DNA from: Chitinophagia bacterium
GTDB lineage: Bacteria; Bacteroidota; Bacteroidia; Chitinophagales; Chitinophagaceae
Direction of reading: 5' to 3'
Length of the DNA stretch: 5,639 nt
NCBI GenBank assembly: GCA_010027295.1
Contig: RGVM01000202.1
Location: forward strand, 1 to 5,639
Positions within the stretch are counted from its first letter, which is position 1, and each line of letters starts with the position of its first letter. A program made the translations under genes and the position numbers. Shown piece after piece: positions 1 through 5,639 of this stretch. Under the pieces are notes generated by a model. It searched no databases and was not told the origin of the DNA. It worked only from the letters and a program-made list of their open reading frames with translations.

Positions 1-1
1 C

Positions 2-454
2 GACCTGCTGCAGGCCGCCGCCGCCACGGGCCGCATCGTGAATGTCAAGAAGGGACAGTTCCTGAGCGGGGATGCCATGCGCTTCGCGGCCGAGAAGATA
101 CGTCTGGCCGGCAACGGGAAAGTCATGCTAACGGAACGAGGCAATAGCTTCGGGTATCAGGACCTTGTCGTCGATTTCCGCAACATCCCGCTGATGCAGG
201 CCCACGGGGCGCCGGTGGTAATGGACTGTACCCATTCCCTGCAGCAGCCGAACCAGCCCTCGGGCGTCACCGGCGGGAACCCCGGCATGATCGGCACGAT
301 CGCCAGGGCCGCCATCGCATCGGGCGCCGACGGGCTGTTCATCGAGACACACCCCGACCCCGCCACCGCGAAGAGTGACGGCGCCAACATGCTCCGCCTG
401 GACCGACTGCGTCCGTTGCTCGAAAGCCTGGTCAGGATACGGAAGGCGCTGTAG
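2..454 (+). CDS. kdsA: 3-deoxy-8-phosphooctulonate synthase (Kdo-8-P synthase), 5'-truncated
   Basis: KdsA condenses phosphoenolpyruvate with arabinose 5-phosphate to give Kdo 8-phosphate, the cytoplasmic first committed step of Kdo synthesis for the lipopolysaccharide inner core. The frame is open from base 2, so the start lies outside the window. About 150 residues are visible, against roughly 265-280 for the family. Recognisable blocks, in order, are NVKKGQFLS, ERGNSFGYQDLVVDFR, DCTHSLQQPNQPSGVTGG, GLFIETHPDPATAKSDGAN and the C-terminal LDRLRPLLESLVRI. The His of THS, the Glu of IETHPDP and the Asp of SDG correspond to conserved active-site or metal-site positions of the family. The SDG triplet, rather than the CDG of the E. 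coli enzyme, hints at the metal-dependent class; the deciding N-terminal Cys/Asn position is missing. The first Val codon at 38 is internal, not a start. The gene ends with TAG and faces the PspC gene convergently. Confidence 0.95.
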   Translation, partial: DLLQAAAATGRIVNVKKGQFLSGDAMRFAAEKIRLAGNGKVMLTERGNSFGYQDLVVDFRNIPLMQAHGAPVVMDCTHSLQQPNQPSGVTGGNPGMIGTIARAAIASGADGLFIETHPDPATAKSDGANMLRLDRLRPLLESLVRIRKAL

Positions 455-480
455 CATCCATAGACGCTGTTGGCGTATAT

Positions 481-490
481 GGACGCGTCC
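481..490. repeat. 10-bp perfect palindrome GGACGCGTCC
   Basis: The ten bases are self-complementary with no spacer and start 27 bases after the kdsA stop codon. There is no T-run after it, so it is not an intrinsic terminator. It could be a protein-binding dyad or chance in GC-rich DNA. Confidence 0.4.
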
Positions 491-514
491 CACACATGCG
501 ACACCCGTGACAAC

Positions 515-543
515 CACCGATGGGGAGTGCGTTTCCATCCGTG
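515..543 (+). other. candidate RNA hairpin downstream of kdsA
   Basis: On the plus-strand RNA, GAUGGGGA (519-526) pairs with UUUCCAUC (532-539) over 8 positions, including two G-U wobbles, around a 5-base loop. A C-C mismatch and three more pairs (515-517 with 541-543) extend the stem. On the minus strand the two wobbles become A-C mismatches, so the fold favours the kdsA transcript. No T-tract follows. It may protect or mark the 3' end of the kdsA message; its role is unproven. Confidence 0.35.
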
Positions 544-628
544 AAGAGCGGCTTGACTAGGGAATCGAACTTACGACAGCCCTGAACGGCAAAAACACGC
601 AAAGGGAAGGGTCGATACTGAGCCTTAG

Positions 629-850
629 TCACAGATAGCGCAGGGGATCCCGCTTCGCGATGAGGATGTACCGCCTGACATTCATCCAGAATGCCATGAA
701 GAGGTAGACGATGACGGGTGAGCCGAAGGTCAGGCAGGAGAGATAGATGAAATACTTGCGGATCGTCACCGTGGAGATGCCGAGATAATCCCCGATCCTT
801 GTGCAGACGCCGAATATCTGCCATTCCAGTTGATCGCGGAGTTTTTCCAT
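629..850 (-). CDS. PspC-domain small membrane protein
   Basis: A 73-residue protein matching the PspC domain family, small inner-membrane proteins named after the phage-shock-protein C of enterobacteria. The N-terminal part (residues 1-24, MEKLRDQLEWQIFGVCTRIG then DYLG) carries the family's GVC..I..YLG signature. Residues about 33-56 form a hydrophobic membrane segment (YFIYLSCLTFGSPVIVYLFM and on to AFWM), followed by a basic tail with RRY and KRDPLRY that probably stays cytoplasmic. I chose the Met at 850, not the in-frame Met at 886, because family members begin at MEKLR and an A-rich stretch (TTAGCAAA) lies directly upstream, as is common in Bacteroidota. No pspA, pspB or regulator gene adjoins it, so a membrane-stress role is inferred from the family only. 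It is transcribed divergently from acn and convergently with kdsA. I see no clear promoter for it. Confidence 0.85.
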   Translation of the reverse strand: MEKLRDQLEWQIFGVCTRIGDYLGISTVTIRKYFIYLSCLTFGSPVIVYLFMAFWMNVRRYILIAKRDPLRYL

Positions 851-890
851 TTTGCTAAGATAATCAAAGGCTGTGAAACGTACCATCGGT

Positions 891-922
891 CTTGGCGGCC
901 GATGTCGAATGGCTTATTTTTG
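891..922 (+). promoter_or_regulatory. Bacteroidota-type promoter for acn
   Basis: TATTTTTG at 915-922 matches the Bacteroidota -7 consensus TAnnTTTG exactly. CTTG at 891-894 lies 20 bases upstream and differs from the -33 consensus TTTG in one base. Transcription would start near 928-930, leaving a leader of about 100 bases before the aconitase ATG at 1029. A short hairpin, GGATA (935-939) with TATCC (944-948), sits near the predicted 5' end. The position supports the downstream start for acn, because codons between 873 and about 928 would not be transcribed from it. Confidence 0.65.
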
Positions 923-1028
923 CGTCGCCCGGCCGGATAACCATATCCTGCATAACGGCCTACCGCTGAAATGGTTCGGTGCAGAATGGCTAGTCGTTCC
1001 GTCAGAAACCCATCAAACCCCTACTGAT

Positions 1029-3290
1029 ATGATATTCGACCTGGACCTGATCCGCAATGTCTATGAGAGGATGCCCGCCCGGGTGGATGCCGCCAGGCGA
1101 CTGCTCGGCAGGCCACTCACGCTTTCCGAGAAAATCCTGTACAGCCATCTCTCGGCCCCTGCCGCGGCCTACCGCCGGGGTTTCGACTATGTGGACTTCG
1201 CTCCCGACAGGGTGGCGATGCAGGATGCCACTGCCCAGATGGCGCTGCTTCAATTCATGACCTGTGGCAGGGAGAAGGTGGCCGTACCCTCAACTGTGCA
1301 CTGCGACCATCTGATCCAGGCTAAGTCGGGTGCCGAGACGGACCTCGCCACCGCGCTCGACAGCAACCGTGAGGTCTATGACTTCCTGGCCTCCATCTCC
1401 AACAAGTACGGCATCGGCTTCTGGAAGCCGGGCGCCGGCATCATCCACCAGGTTGTCCTCGAGAACTACGCGTTCCCCGGCGGCATGATGATCGGCACCG
1501 ACTCGCACACGCCCAATGCGGGCGGCCTGGGCATGGTGGCCGTGGGCGTCGGCGGTGCAGACGCGGTGGACGTGATGGCGGGCCTCCCCTGGGAACTCAA
1601 AATGCCCAAGCTCATCGGCGTGAAGCTGACGGGACGCATGAACGGATGGACCTCCGCCAAGGACGTGATCCTCTGGGTGGCTGGCAAGCTCACTGTGAAG
1701 GGTGGCACCGGGGCCATCGTCGAGTACTTCGGAGAGGGCGCCGACAGCATCAGCGCTACGGGCAAGGGCACCATCTGCAACATGGGTGCAGAGATCGGAG
1801 CCACCTGCTCCGTCTTCGCCTACGACAGCAAGATGGCCGACTATCTCCGCTCGACCGCTCGTGCAGAAGTAGCCGAGCTGGCAGATGGCATCCGCGAACA
1901 CCTGAGGCCCGACGCGGAAGTCTATGCCGACCCCGCCAAATATTATGATGAGGTGCTGGAACTCGACCTCTCCACGCTGGAGCCCTACATCAACGGTCCA
2001 TATACCCCGGACCTGGCCACACCCGTCTCCAAGATCCGCGAGGCCGTCGAGAAGAACGGCTGGCCCGCCAAGCTGGAAGTCGCCCTGATCGGCTCCTGCA
2101 CCAACTCCTCCTATGAGGATATCAGTCGCTCCGCGTCCATCGTCAAGGATGCCGTGGCAAAGGGTCTGAAGGCGCATTCCGAATTCACCATCACGCCCGG
2201 TAGCGAGCAGGTACGATACACCATCGAGCGCGACGGCTTTATCCGGCAGTTCGAGGAAGTCGGCGGCGTGGTGCTGGCCAACGCCTGCGGCCCCTGCATC
2301 GGTCAGTGGGCCCGCCACATCGACGACCCCAACCGGAAGAACACCATTATCACCTCCTTCAACCGCAACTTCGCCAAGCGCAACGACGGCTATGCCGGGA
2401 CCCACGCGTTCGTGGCATCGCCCGAACTGGTGACGGCCATGGCCATCGCCGGCAGCATCGCCTTCAACCCGATTACAGATAAGCTGCTCAACGAGAAGGG
2501 TGAGGAGGTCATGCTCAGCGAACCCAATGGCTACGAGCTCCCCCCCAGCGGCTTCGCCGTGGAGGACGCCGGCTACCAGGCACCTGCCGAGGACGGGAGC
2601 GGTGTGCAGGTAGCCGTGGCATCCGACTCCAAGCGCCTGCAACTGCTAGCACCTTTCCCCGCCTGGGAGGGTACCGACATCAAGGGGCTACGTCTACTCA
2701 TCAAGGCCAAGGGCAAATGCACGACCGACCACATCTCCATGGCTGGACCATGGCTGAAGTTCAGGGGGCACCTTGACAACATCTCCAACAACATGTTAAT
2801 CGGGGCCGTGAACTGGTTTAATGAGAAGTCCGACAGCGTCAAGAACCAGCTGACCGGCGAATACGGACCTGTTCCGACCACTCAAAGGGCCTACAAGGCC
2901 GCCGGCATCGGCACACTCGTAGTGGGTGACGAGAACTACGGCGAAGGCTCCAGCCGCGAGCATGCCGCCATGGAACCCCGGCACCTGGGCGTGCGCGCCA
3001 TCCTCGTCCGCAGCTTCGCCCGCATCCACGAGACCAACCTCAAGAAGCAGGGCATGCTGGCACTGACCTTCGCCGACAAGTCGGATTACGACAAGGTACA
3101 GGAGGATGACAGCATCGACATCCTCGGACTCAACGAATTTGCACCCGGTCGTCAACTGACGCTGGTGCTGCATCATTCCGACGGCAGCCAGGACATCATC
3201 CAGGCCAACCACACTTACAACGAGCAGCAGATCGACTGGTTCCGGGCCGGCGGCGCGCTCAACGTCATTCGCAGGGAGTTCGCCAAGTGA
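1029..3290 (+). CDS. acn: aconitate hydratase (mitochondrial-type aconitase)
   Basis: Aconitase interconverts citrate and isocitrate through cis-aconitate in the TCA cycle, in the cytoplasm, using a [4Fe-4S] cluster. The 753-residue product has the usual length of the mitochondrial-like subfamily. Visible landmarks are [12 protein letters not shown] (Asp158, Ser159, His160), cluster ligands Cys357 in [11 protein letters not shown] and Cys420 and Cys423 in [10 protein letters not shown], the [10 protein letters not shown] block, and in the C-terminal swivel domain [20 protein letters not shown] and GEGSSREH (residues 638-645, substrate-binding Ser and Arg). These ligand numbers are within one residue of mature pig aconitase. 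The start is the ATG of [19 protein letters not shown], where family members begin. The frame stays open up to 873, but those 52 extra codons resemble nothing in the family, overlap the PspC upstream region and mostly precede or span the promoter. No isocitrate dehydrogenase or citrate synthase gene follows; a terminator does, so the gene appears monocistronic. No frameshift or missing catalytic residue is seen. Confidence 0.97.
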   Translation: MIFDLDLIRNVYERMPARVDAARRLLGRPLTLSEKILYSHLSAPAAAYRRGFDYVDFAPDRVAMQDATAQMALLQFMTCGREKVAVPSTVHCDHLIQAKSGAETDLATALDSNREVYDFLASISNKYGIGFWKPGAGIIHQVVLENYAFPGGMMIGTDSHTPNAGGLGMVAVGVGGADAVDVMAGLPWELKMPKLIGVKLTGRMNGWTSAKDVILWVAGKLTVKGGTGAIVEYFGEGADSISATGKGTICNMGAEIGATCSVFAYDSKMADYLRSTARAEVAELADGIREHLRPDAEVYADPAKYYDEVLELDLSTLEPYINGPYTPDLATPVSKIREAVEKNGWPAKLEVALIGSCTNSSYEDISRSASIVKDAVAKGLKAHSEFTITPGSEQVRYTIERDGFIRQFEEVGGVVLANACGPCIGQWARHIDDPNRKNTIITSFNRNFAKRNDGYAGTHAFVASPELVTAMAIAGSIAFNPITDKLLNEKGEEVMLSEPNGYELPPSGFAVEDAGYQAPAEDGSGVQVAVASDSKRLQLLAPFPAWEGTDIKGLRLLIKAKGKCTTDHISMAGPWLKFRGHLDNISNNMLIGAVNWFNEKSDSVKNQLTGEYGPVPTTQRAYKAAGIGTLVVGDENYGEGSSREHAAMEPRHLGVRAILVRSFARIHETNLKKQGMLALTFADKSDYDKVQEDDSIDILGLNEFAPGRQLTLVLHHSDGSQDIIQANHTYNEQQIDWFRAGGALNVIRREFAK

Positions 3291-3307
3291 TGTGCTCCCA
3301 AATTATT

Positions 3308-3349
3308 GGAAGCCCTTTCTCTCTGCGGCGGAAAGGGCTTCCTTGTTTT
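3308..3349 (+). terminator. intrinsic terminator of acn
   Basis: GGAAGCCCTTTC (3308-3319) and GAAAGGGCTTCC (3331-3342) form a perfect 12-bp stem around an 11-base loop, followed by TTGTTTT (3343-3349). It begins 17 bases after the aconitase stop. Its T-tract touches the stop codon of the convergent minus-strand gene. On the minus strand the stem is followed by AATAATTTGGG, a poor T-tract, so it should work mainly for acn, with possibly weak bidirectional action. Confidence 0.92.
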
Positions 3350-3774
3350 CACAGGCCATAATGCGTCCTGACAGCTGCCCTCAGCTCGGGCATGAGCATC
3401 TTGTCGGCCGACCGGTTTTCGATCCAGACCCCGTTCAAAGACTTTCGCCGGCGCAGTTCCCCTTCCAAACCGTGCCTTGCGTCTCCAGGCCCCAGGATCA
3501 GCACCGCACTCGGCCTTGTGAGGCTCATGGCCACCTCCCGGAGGAATTTACGGTTGCGGTCGTTCTCCCGGTTCTGAATTCGTCGCTCCGGCCGCAGCGT
3601 GTGCCGGAAGAGTCCCGTCTTGTCGGTCACTTCCCCTGGGAAGCGTTCCCTTAGTCCCTGACCTGAACGGAGCGTAAGACTGCTGAGTTCGTTCTTTTCG
3701 TTCAGGCAGAGTACGACCGCCTTCTTGTGGTCGATCCAAATCCCGTAGCGGAGAATGTCATGAGGTTTTTTCAT
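3349..3774 (-). CDS. small eRF1/Pelota-central-domain-like protein (putative translation factor)
   Basis: The 141-residue product resembles small bacterial proteins that start with a WIDHK motif and are often labelled host attachment or translational machinery protein. These are related to domain 2 of eRF1 and Pelota (the bacterial eRF1-like or baeRF group). Visible features are GIWIDHKKAVVLCL (residues 11-24, first strand), SGQG (37-40) in a loop before basic residues and RF, an Arg-rich helix RENDRNRKFLREVAMSL (69-85), and the strand plus glycine turn LILGPGDARHGLEGEL (92-107), which parallels the GPG..K turn of Pelota proteins. The conserved end is ADKMLMPELRAAV (123-135). There is no signal peptide or membrane segment, so it is probably cytoplasmic. 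I chose the Met at 3774 because it gives the MKKP start shortly before WIDHK; an in-frame Met at 3834 adds 20 residues unlike the family. Recognition is from memory of motif patterns. A role in ribosome rescue or release is inference. Confidence 0.75.
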   Translation of the reverse strand: MKKPHDILRYGIWIDHKKAVVLCLNEKNELSSLTLRSGQGLRERFPGEVTDKTGLFRHTLRPERRIQNRENDRNRKFLREVAMSLTRPSAVLILGPGDARHGLEGELRRRKSLNGVWIENRSADKMLMPELRAAVRTHYGL

Positions 3775-3783
3775 GGTGTAGTC

Positions 3784-3798
3784 TGGCCCTTCAGGCCA
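3784..3798 (-). other. small hairpin just upstream of the eRF1-like gene start
   Basis: On the minus strand TGGCC and GGCCA pair around the loop TGAAG. The hairpin ends 9 bases before the ATG at 3774, so it covers the place where a ribosome would load. It has only five base pairs and could be chance. Confidence 0.3.
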
Positions 3799-3817
3799 TG
3801 CCCAAGATAGGCCCCTG

Positions 3818-3833
3818 TGGGAGCGAATTCCCA
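3818..3833 (-). other. second small hairpin in the eRF1-like gene leader
   Basis: On the minus strand TGGGA and TCCCA pair around a 6-base loop (ATTCGC), 19 bases upstream of the first hairpin. It has five pairs and no T-run. It lies in the leader only if transcription starts beyond 3833; no clear minus-strand promoter was found. Confidence 0.25.
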
Positions 3834-3921
3834 TGACCTCCGTCAGGATGCGGTTGCAGGATCATCGGGCCTGTTGGATCCCTACACTTCTTCCGGGCAG
3901 GTCGGAACGGGGCGCAATGCT

Positions 3922-3929
3922 TACCTTTG
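3922..3929 (+). promoter_or_regulatory. -7 promoter element for valS
   Basis: TACCTTTG matches the Bacteroidota -7 consensus TAnnTTTG exactly and lies 27 bases before the valS ATG, giving a predicted leader of about 20-25 bases. No TTTG-like -33 element is found at the expected 19-21 base distance (the sequence there is GCAGGT), so either the promoter is weak or it depends on the -7 box alone. Confidence 0.45.
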
Positions 3930-3956
3930 CAATCCCCTTTTACATCTCCCTCCCGC

Positions 3957-5639
3957 ATGGAACTCAGCAAGACCTTCGATTTCCGCGAGGCCGAACACAG
4001 GTGGTACGAACACTGGGTATCGTCCGGCCATTTCCACAGCAAGCCTGACGGGCGCGAGCCCTATACCGTGGTGATCCCTCCGCCCAACGTGACGGGCATC
4101 CTTCACATGGGCCACTGCCTCAACAACACCATACAAGACATTCTCGTGCGCAGGGCCCGCATGCAGGGCTACAACGCCTGCTGGGTGCCGGGCACCGACC
4201 ATGCCTCCATCGCCACTGAGGCCAAGGTGGTGCAGATGCTCCGCGAGCAGGGAATCGTAAAGTCCTCGCTCTCCCGCGAGGAATTCCTCGGGCATGCCTG
4301 GCAGTGGAAGGAGAAGTATGGCGGCATCATCCTCAGCCAGCTGCGAAGGCTCGGCTGCAGCCTCGACTGGGACCGGACGACTTTCACCATGGACCCCGAC
4401 TATTACCGGTCCGTCATCCGCGTCTTCAACGACCTCTACGAGAAGGGTGGCATCTACCGCGGCAAGCGCATGATCAACTGGGACCCCCGTGCCAAGACGG
4501 CGCTGAGCGACGAGGAGGTCATCTTCCGCGAGGTGCAGTCGAAGCTCTACCACCTGCGGTATGCAGTGGAGGGTGCCGACGGCTCCGGCGAGGCTCATAT
4601 CACTATCGCGACCGTACGGCCGGAGACGATCCTTGGCGACACGGCCATTGCGGTGCATCCGGAGGATGAGCGCTACCGACATCTCGTCGGCCGCCATGCC
4701 ATCGTACCCCTTATCGGCCGACGTATACCCATCATCGCCGACGAGTACGTAGCGATGGACTTCGGCACCGGCGCCCTCAAGGTGACGCCGGCGCACGACA
4801 TGAACGACTACCAGCTCGGACAGCAGCACGGGCTGGACGTGATAGACGTCCTCAACGACGACGGGACCATGGCGGAGGCCGCCGGCCTCTTCGTCGGCCT
4901 CGACCGCTTCGAGGCGCGCAAGCGTATCGTACCCGAGCTGGAGGCTGCCGGCAGCCTCGTGAGGGTGGAGGACTACACCCATCAGGTGGGTTTCTCGGAA
5001 CGGACCGACGTGGTGGTGGAGCCGCGCCTTTCTCTGCAGTGGTGGCTCGACATGAAACGCATCTCGCAGCCTGCGCTGCAGGCCGTCGCCGACGGGGAGA
5101 TCCGCTTCCACCCTGCCAAGTACCGCAACCTCTACCGGCACTGGATGGAGAACATCCGTGACTGGTGCATCAGCCGCCAGCTCTGGTGGGGTCACCGAAT
5201 CCCCGCCTGGTACGATACGGAAGGACGTTTCGTCGTGGCCATGGACGAGGCCGAGGCCTTGCGCAAGTACCGCGAGGCCTATGGTACGGAACCCGCGCAG
5301 TTCCGTCAGGACGAGGACTGCCTCGACACCTGGTTCTCCTCCTGGCTATGGCCCTTCGAGGTCTTCCATGGGCTCTCCGAGCCCGGCAATGCCGACGTAC
5401 GCTATTACTATCCCACGAACACGCTCGTCACGGCGCCCGAAATCATCTTCTTCTGGGTGGCCCGCATGATCATGGCCGGCTACGAATACATGGGCGGGAA
5501 GCCCTTCCGCGACGTGTATTTCACCGGTATCGTGCGCGACAGGCAGGGCCGCAAGATGAGCAAGCAGCTCGGCAACTCGCCCGACCTGCTTGCCATGATC
5601 GACGAGATCGGCGCCGATGCCGTACGCTTCGGCATCCTC
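3957..5639 (+). CDS. valS: valyl-tRNA synthetase, 3'-truncated
   Basis: ValS charges tRNA-Val with valine in the cytoplasm and hydrolyses mischarged threonine. The frame runs open for 561 codons to the window edge. The family is about 880 residues in Bacteroidota, so the anticodon-binding domain and C-terminal coiled coil are missing. The start [20 protein letters not shown] fits family N-termini. Class I motifs are HMGH (residues 50-53, the HIGH signature, in [13 protein letters not shown]) and KMSKQ (533-537, the KMSKS signature). The CP1 editing domain shows [12 protein letters not shown] (219-230) and [17 protein letters not shown] (268-284). The catalytic core continues with [18 protein letters not shown] (from 402), [12 protein letters not shown] (452-463) and [18 protein letters not shown] in place of KMSKS is, as I recall, normal for Bacteroidota ValS. 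The -7 element at 3922-3929 suggests its own promoter. The gene is divergent from the eRF1-like gene, with 182 bases between the two starts. Confidence 0.98.
   Translation, partial: MELSKTFDFREAEHRWYEHWVSSGHFHSKPDGREPYTVVIPPPNVTGILHMGHCLNNTIQDILVRRARMQGYNACWVPGTDHASIATEAKVVQMLREQGIVKSSLSREEFLGHAWQWKEKYGGIILSQLRRLGCSLDWDRTTFTMDPDYYRSVIRVFNDLYEKGGIYRGKRMINWDPRAKTALSDEEVIFREVQSKLYHLRYAVEGADGSGEAHITIATVRPETILGDTAIAVHPEDERYRHLVGRHAIVPLIGRRIPIIADEYVAMDFGTGALKVTPAHDMNDYQLGQQHGLDVIDVLNDDGTMAEAAGLFVGLDRFEARKRIVPELEAAGSLVRVEDYTHQVGFSERTDVVVEPRLSLQWWLDMKRISQPALQAVADGEIRFHPAKYRNLYRHWMENIRDWCISRQLWWGHRIPAWYDTEGRFVVAMDEAEALRKYREAYGTEPAQFRQDEDCLDTWFSSWLWPFEVFHGLSEPGNADVRYYYPTNTLVTAPEIIFFWVARMIMAGYEYMGGKPFRDVYFTGIVRDRQGRKMSKQLGNSPDLLAMIDEIGADAVRFGIL

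Larger units (their letters stand above)
455..628. other. non-coding convergent intergenic region
   Basis: This 174-base gap separates the kdsA stop from the stop of the oppositely oriented PspC gene. I see no credible gene in it; the open frames that cross it are antisense or out-of-frame extensions of kdsA and PspC. It holds a perfect palindrome at 481-490 and a candidate hairpin at 515-543, both listed separately. It also has a short stretch near 564-578 that resembles the T-loop of a tRNA on the minus strand but lacks the stems. No classical terminator with a T-run is visible for either flanking gene. Confidence 0.6.

Noticed and set aside
375..560. A 61-codon plus-strand frame across the kdsA end into the gap.
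   Set aside because: Two thirds of it lies out of frame inside kdsA, and its Cys/Arg/Trp-rich product looks like a shadow frame.
555..590. A tRNA-like T-loop on the minus strand (GTTCGATTCCC at about 564-578), suggesting a tRNA gene or remnant attachment site.
   Set aside because: The flanking bases do not form a T-stem (only one of five pairs), and no acceptor stem, anticodon arm or CCA is found. No integrase gene is nearby.
855..868. A possible minus-strand -7 element (TATCTTAG, one mismatch to TAnnTTTG) for the PspC gene.
   Set aside because: It lies so close to the ATG at 850 that the message would be almost leaderless, and no -33 partner is present.
873..1028. A 52-residue N-terminal extension of aconitase, possibly a targeting or regulatory segment.
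   Set aside because: It does not resemble the family, overlaps the PspC upstream region and spans the predicted acn promoter. The internal Met at 1029 matches the family N-terminus.
1290..2642. A 450-codon open frame on the minus strand opposite acn.
   Set aside because: The aconitase frame is certain from its motifs. GC-rich third positions on the plus strand leave few stops in this antisense frame, and the product has no recognisable domain.
3817..4074. Short plus-strand frames (from 3817 and 3833) overlapping the valS start.
   Set aside because: They run out of frame into certain valS coding sequence and show no family features.
3921..5195. A 424-codon open frame on the minus strand opposite valS.
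   Set aside because: It is the antisense shadow of a clear ValS frame with the same GC-codon cause. Its low-complexity Val/Ala/Glu/His-rich product has no domain I recognise.
5553..5567. KMSKQ in valyl-tRNA synthetase in place of KMSKS, as a possible catalytic oddity.
   Set aside because: To my knowledge KMSKQ is a common variant in Bacteroidota ValS, and all other catalytic and editing motifs are intact.

Overview
The window looks like an ordinary chromosomal stretch from a GC-rich member of the Bacteroidota, most likely order Bacteroidales (GC roughly 60 percent, estimated by eye). Three things point there. Bacteroidota-type promoter elements (TAnnTTTG) precede two genes. Strong Shine-Dalgarno sequences are absent. 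The KdsA, PspC-domain, aconitase and valyl-tRNA synthetase proteins match Bacteroidales versions as I remember them. I cannot name a genus. No mobile element, CRISPR array, rRNA or tRNA gene is visible.

Layout: (1) 2-454 (+), the C-terminal half of kdsA, for lipopolysaccharide Kdo synthesis, cut by the left edge. (2) 455-628, a non-coding convergent gap with a 10-bp palindrome and a candidate hairpin. (3) 629-850 (-), a 73-residue PspC-domain membrane protein. (4) 851-1028, a divergent gap carrying a well-formed promoter for the next gene. (5) 1029-3290 (+), a complete aconitase that appears to be monocistronic and ends in a strong intrinsic terminator at 3308-3349. (6) 3349-3774 (-), a small protein that I read as a bacterial relative of the eRF1/Pelota central domain. 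(7) 3775-3956, a divergent gap with two small hairpins ahead of the minus-strand gene and a -7 element for valS. (8) 3957-5639 (+), the N-terminal two thirds of valS, cut by the right edge.

The genes do not form one pathway. They are mostly single-gene units in alternating orientation: envelope (kdsA, PspC), TCA cycle (acn) and translation (eRF1-like protein, valS). The least described item is the eRF1-like protein. It carries SGQG in the place where release factors carry GGQ, and it is transcribed divergently from a tRNA synthetase gene. I found no sign of a larger new multi-gene system.
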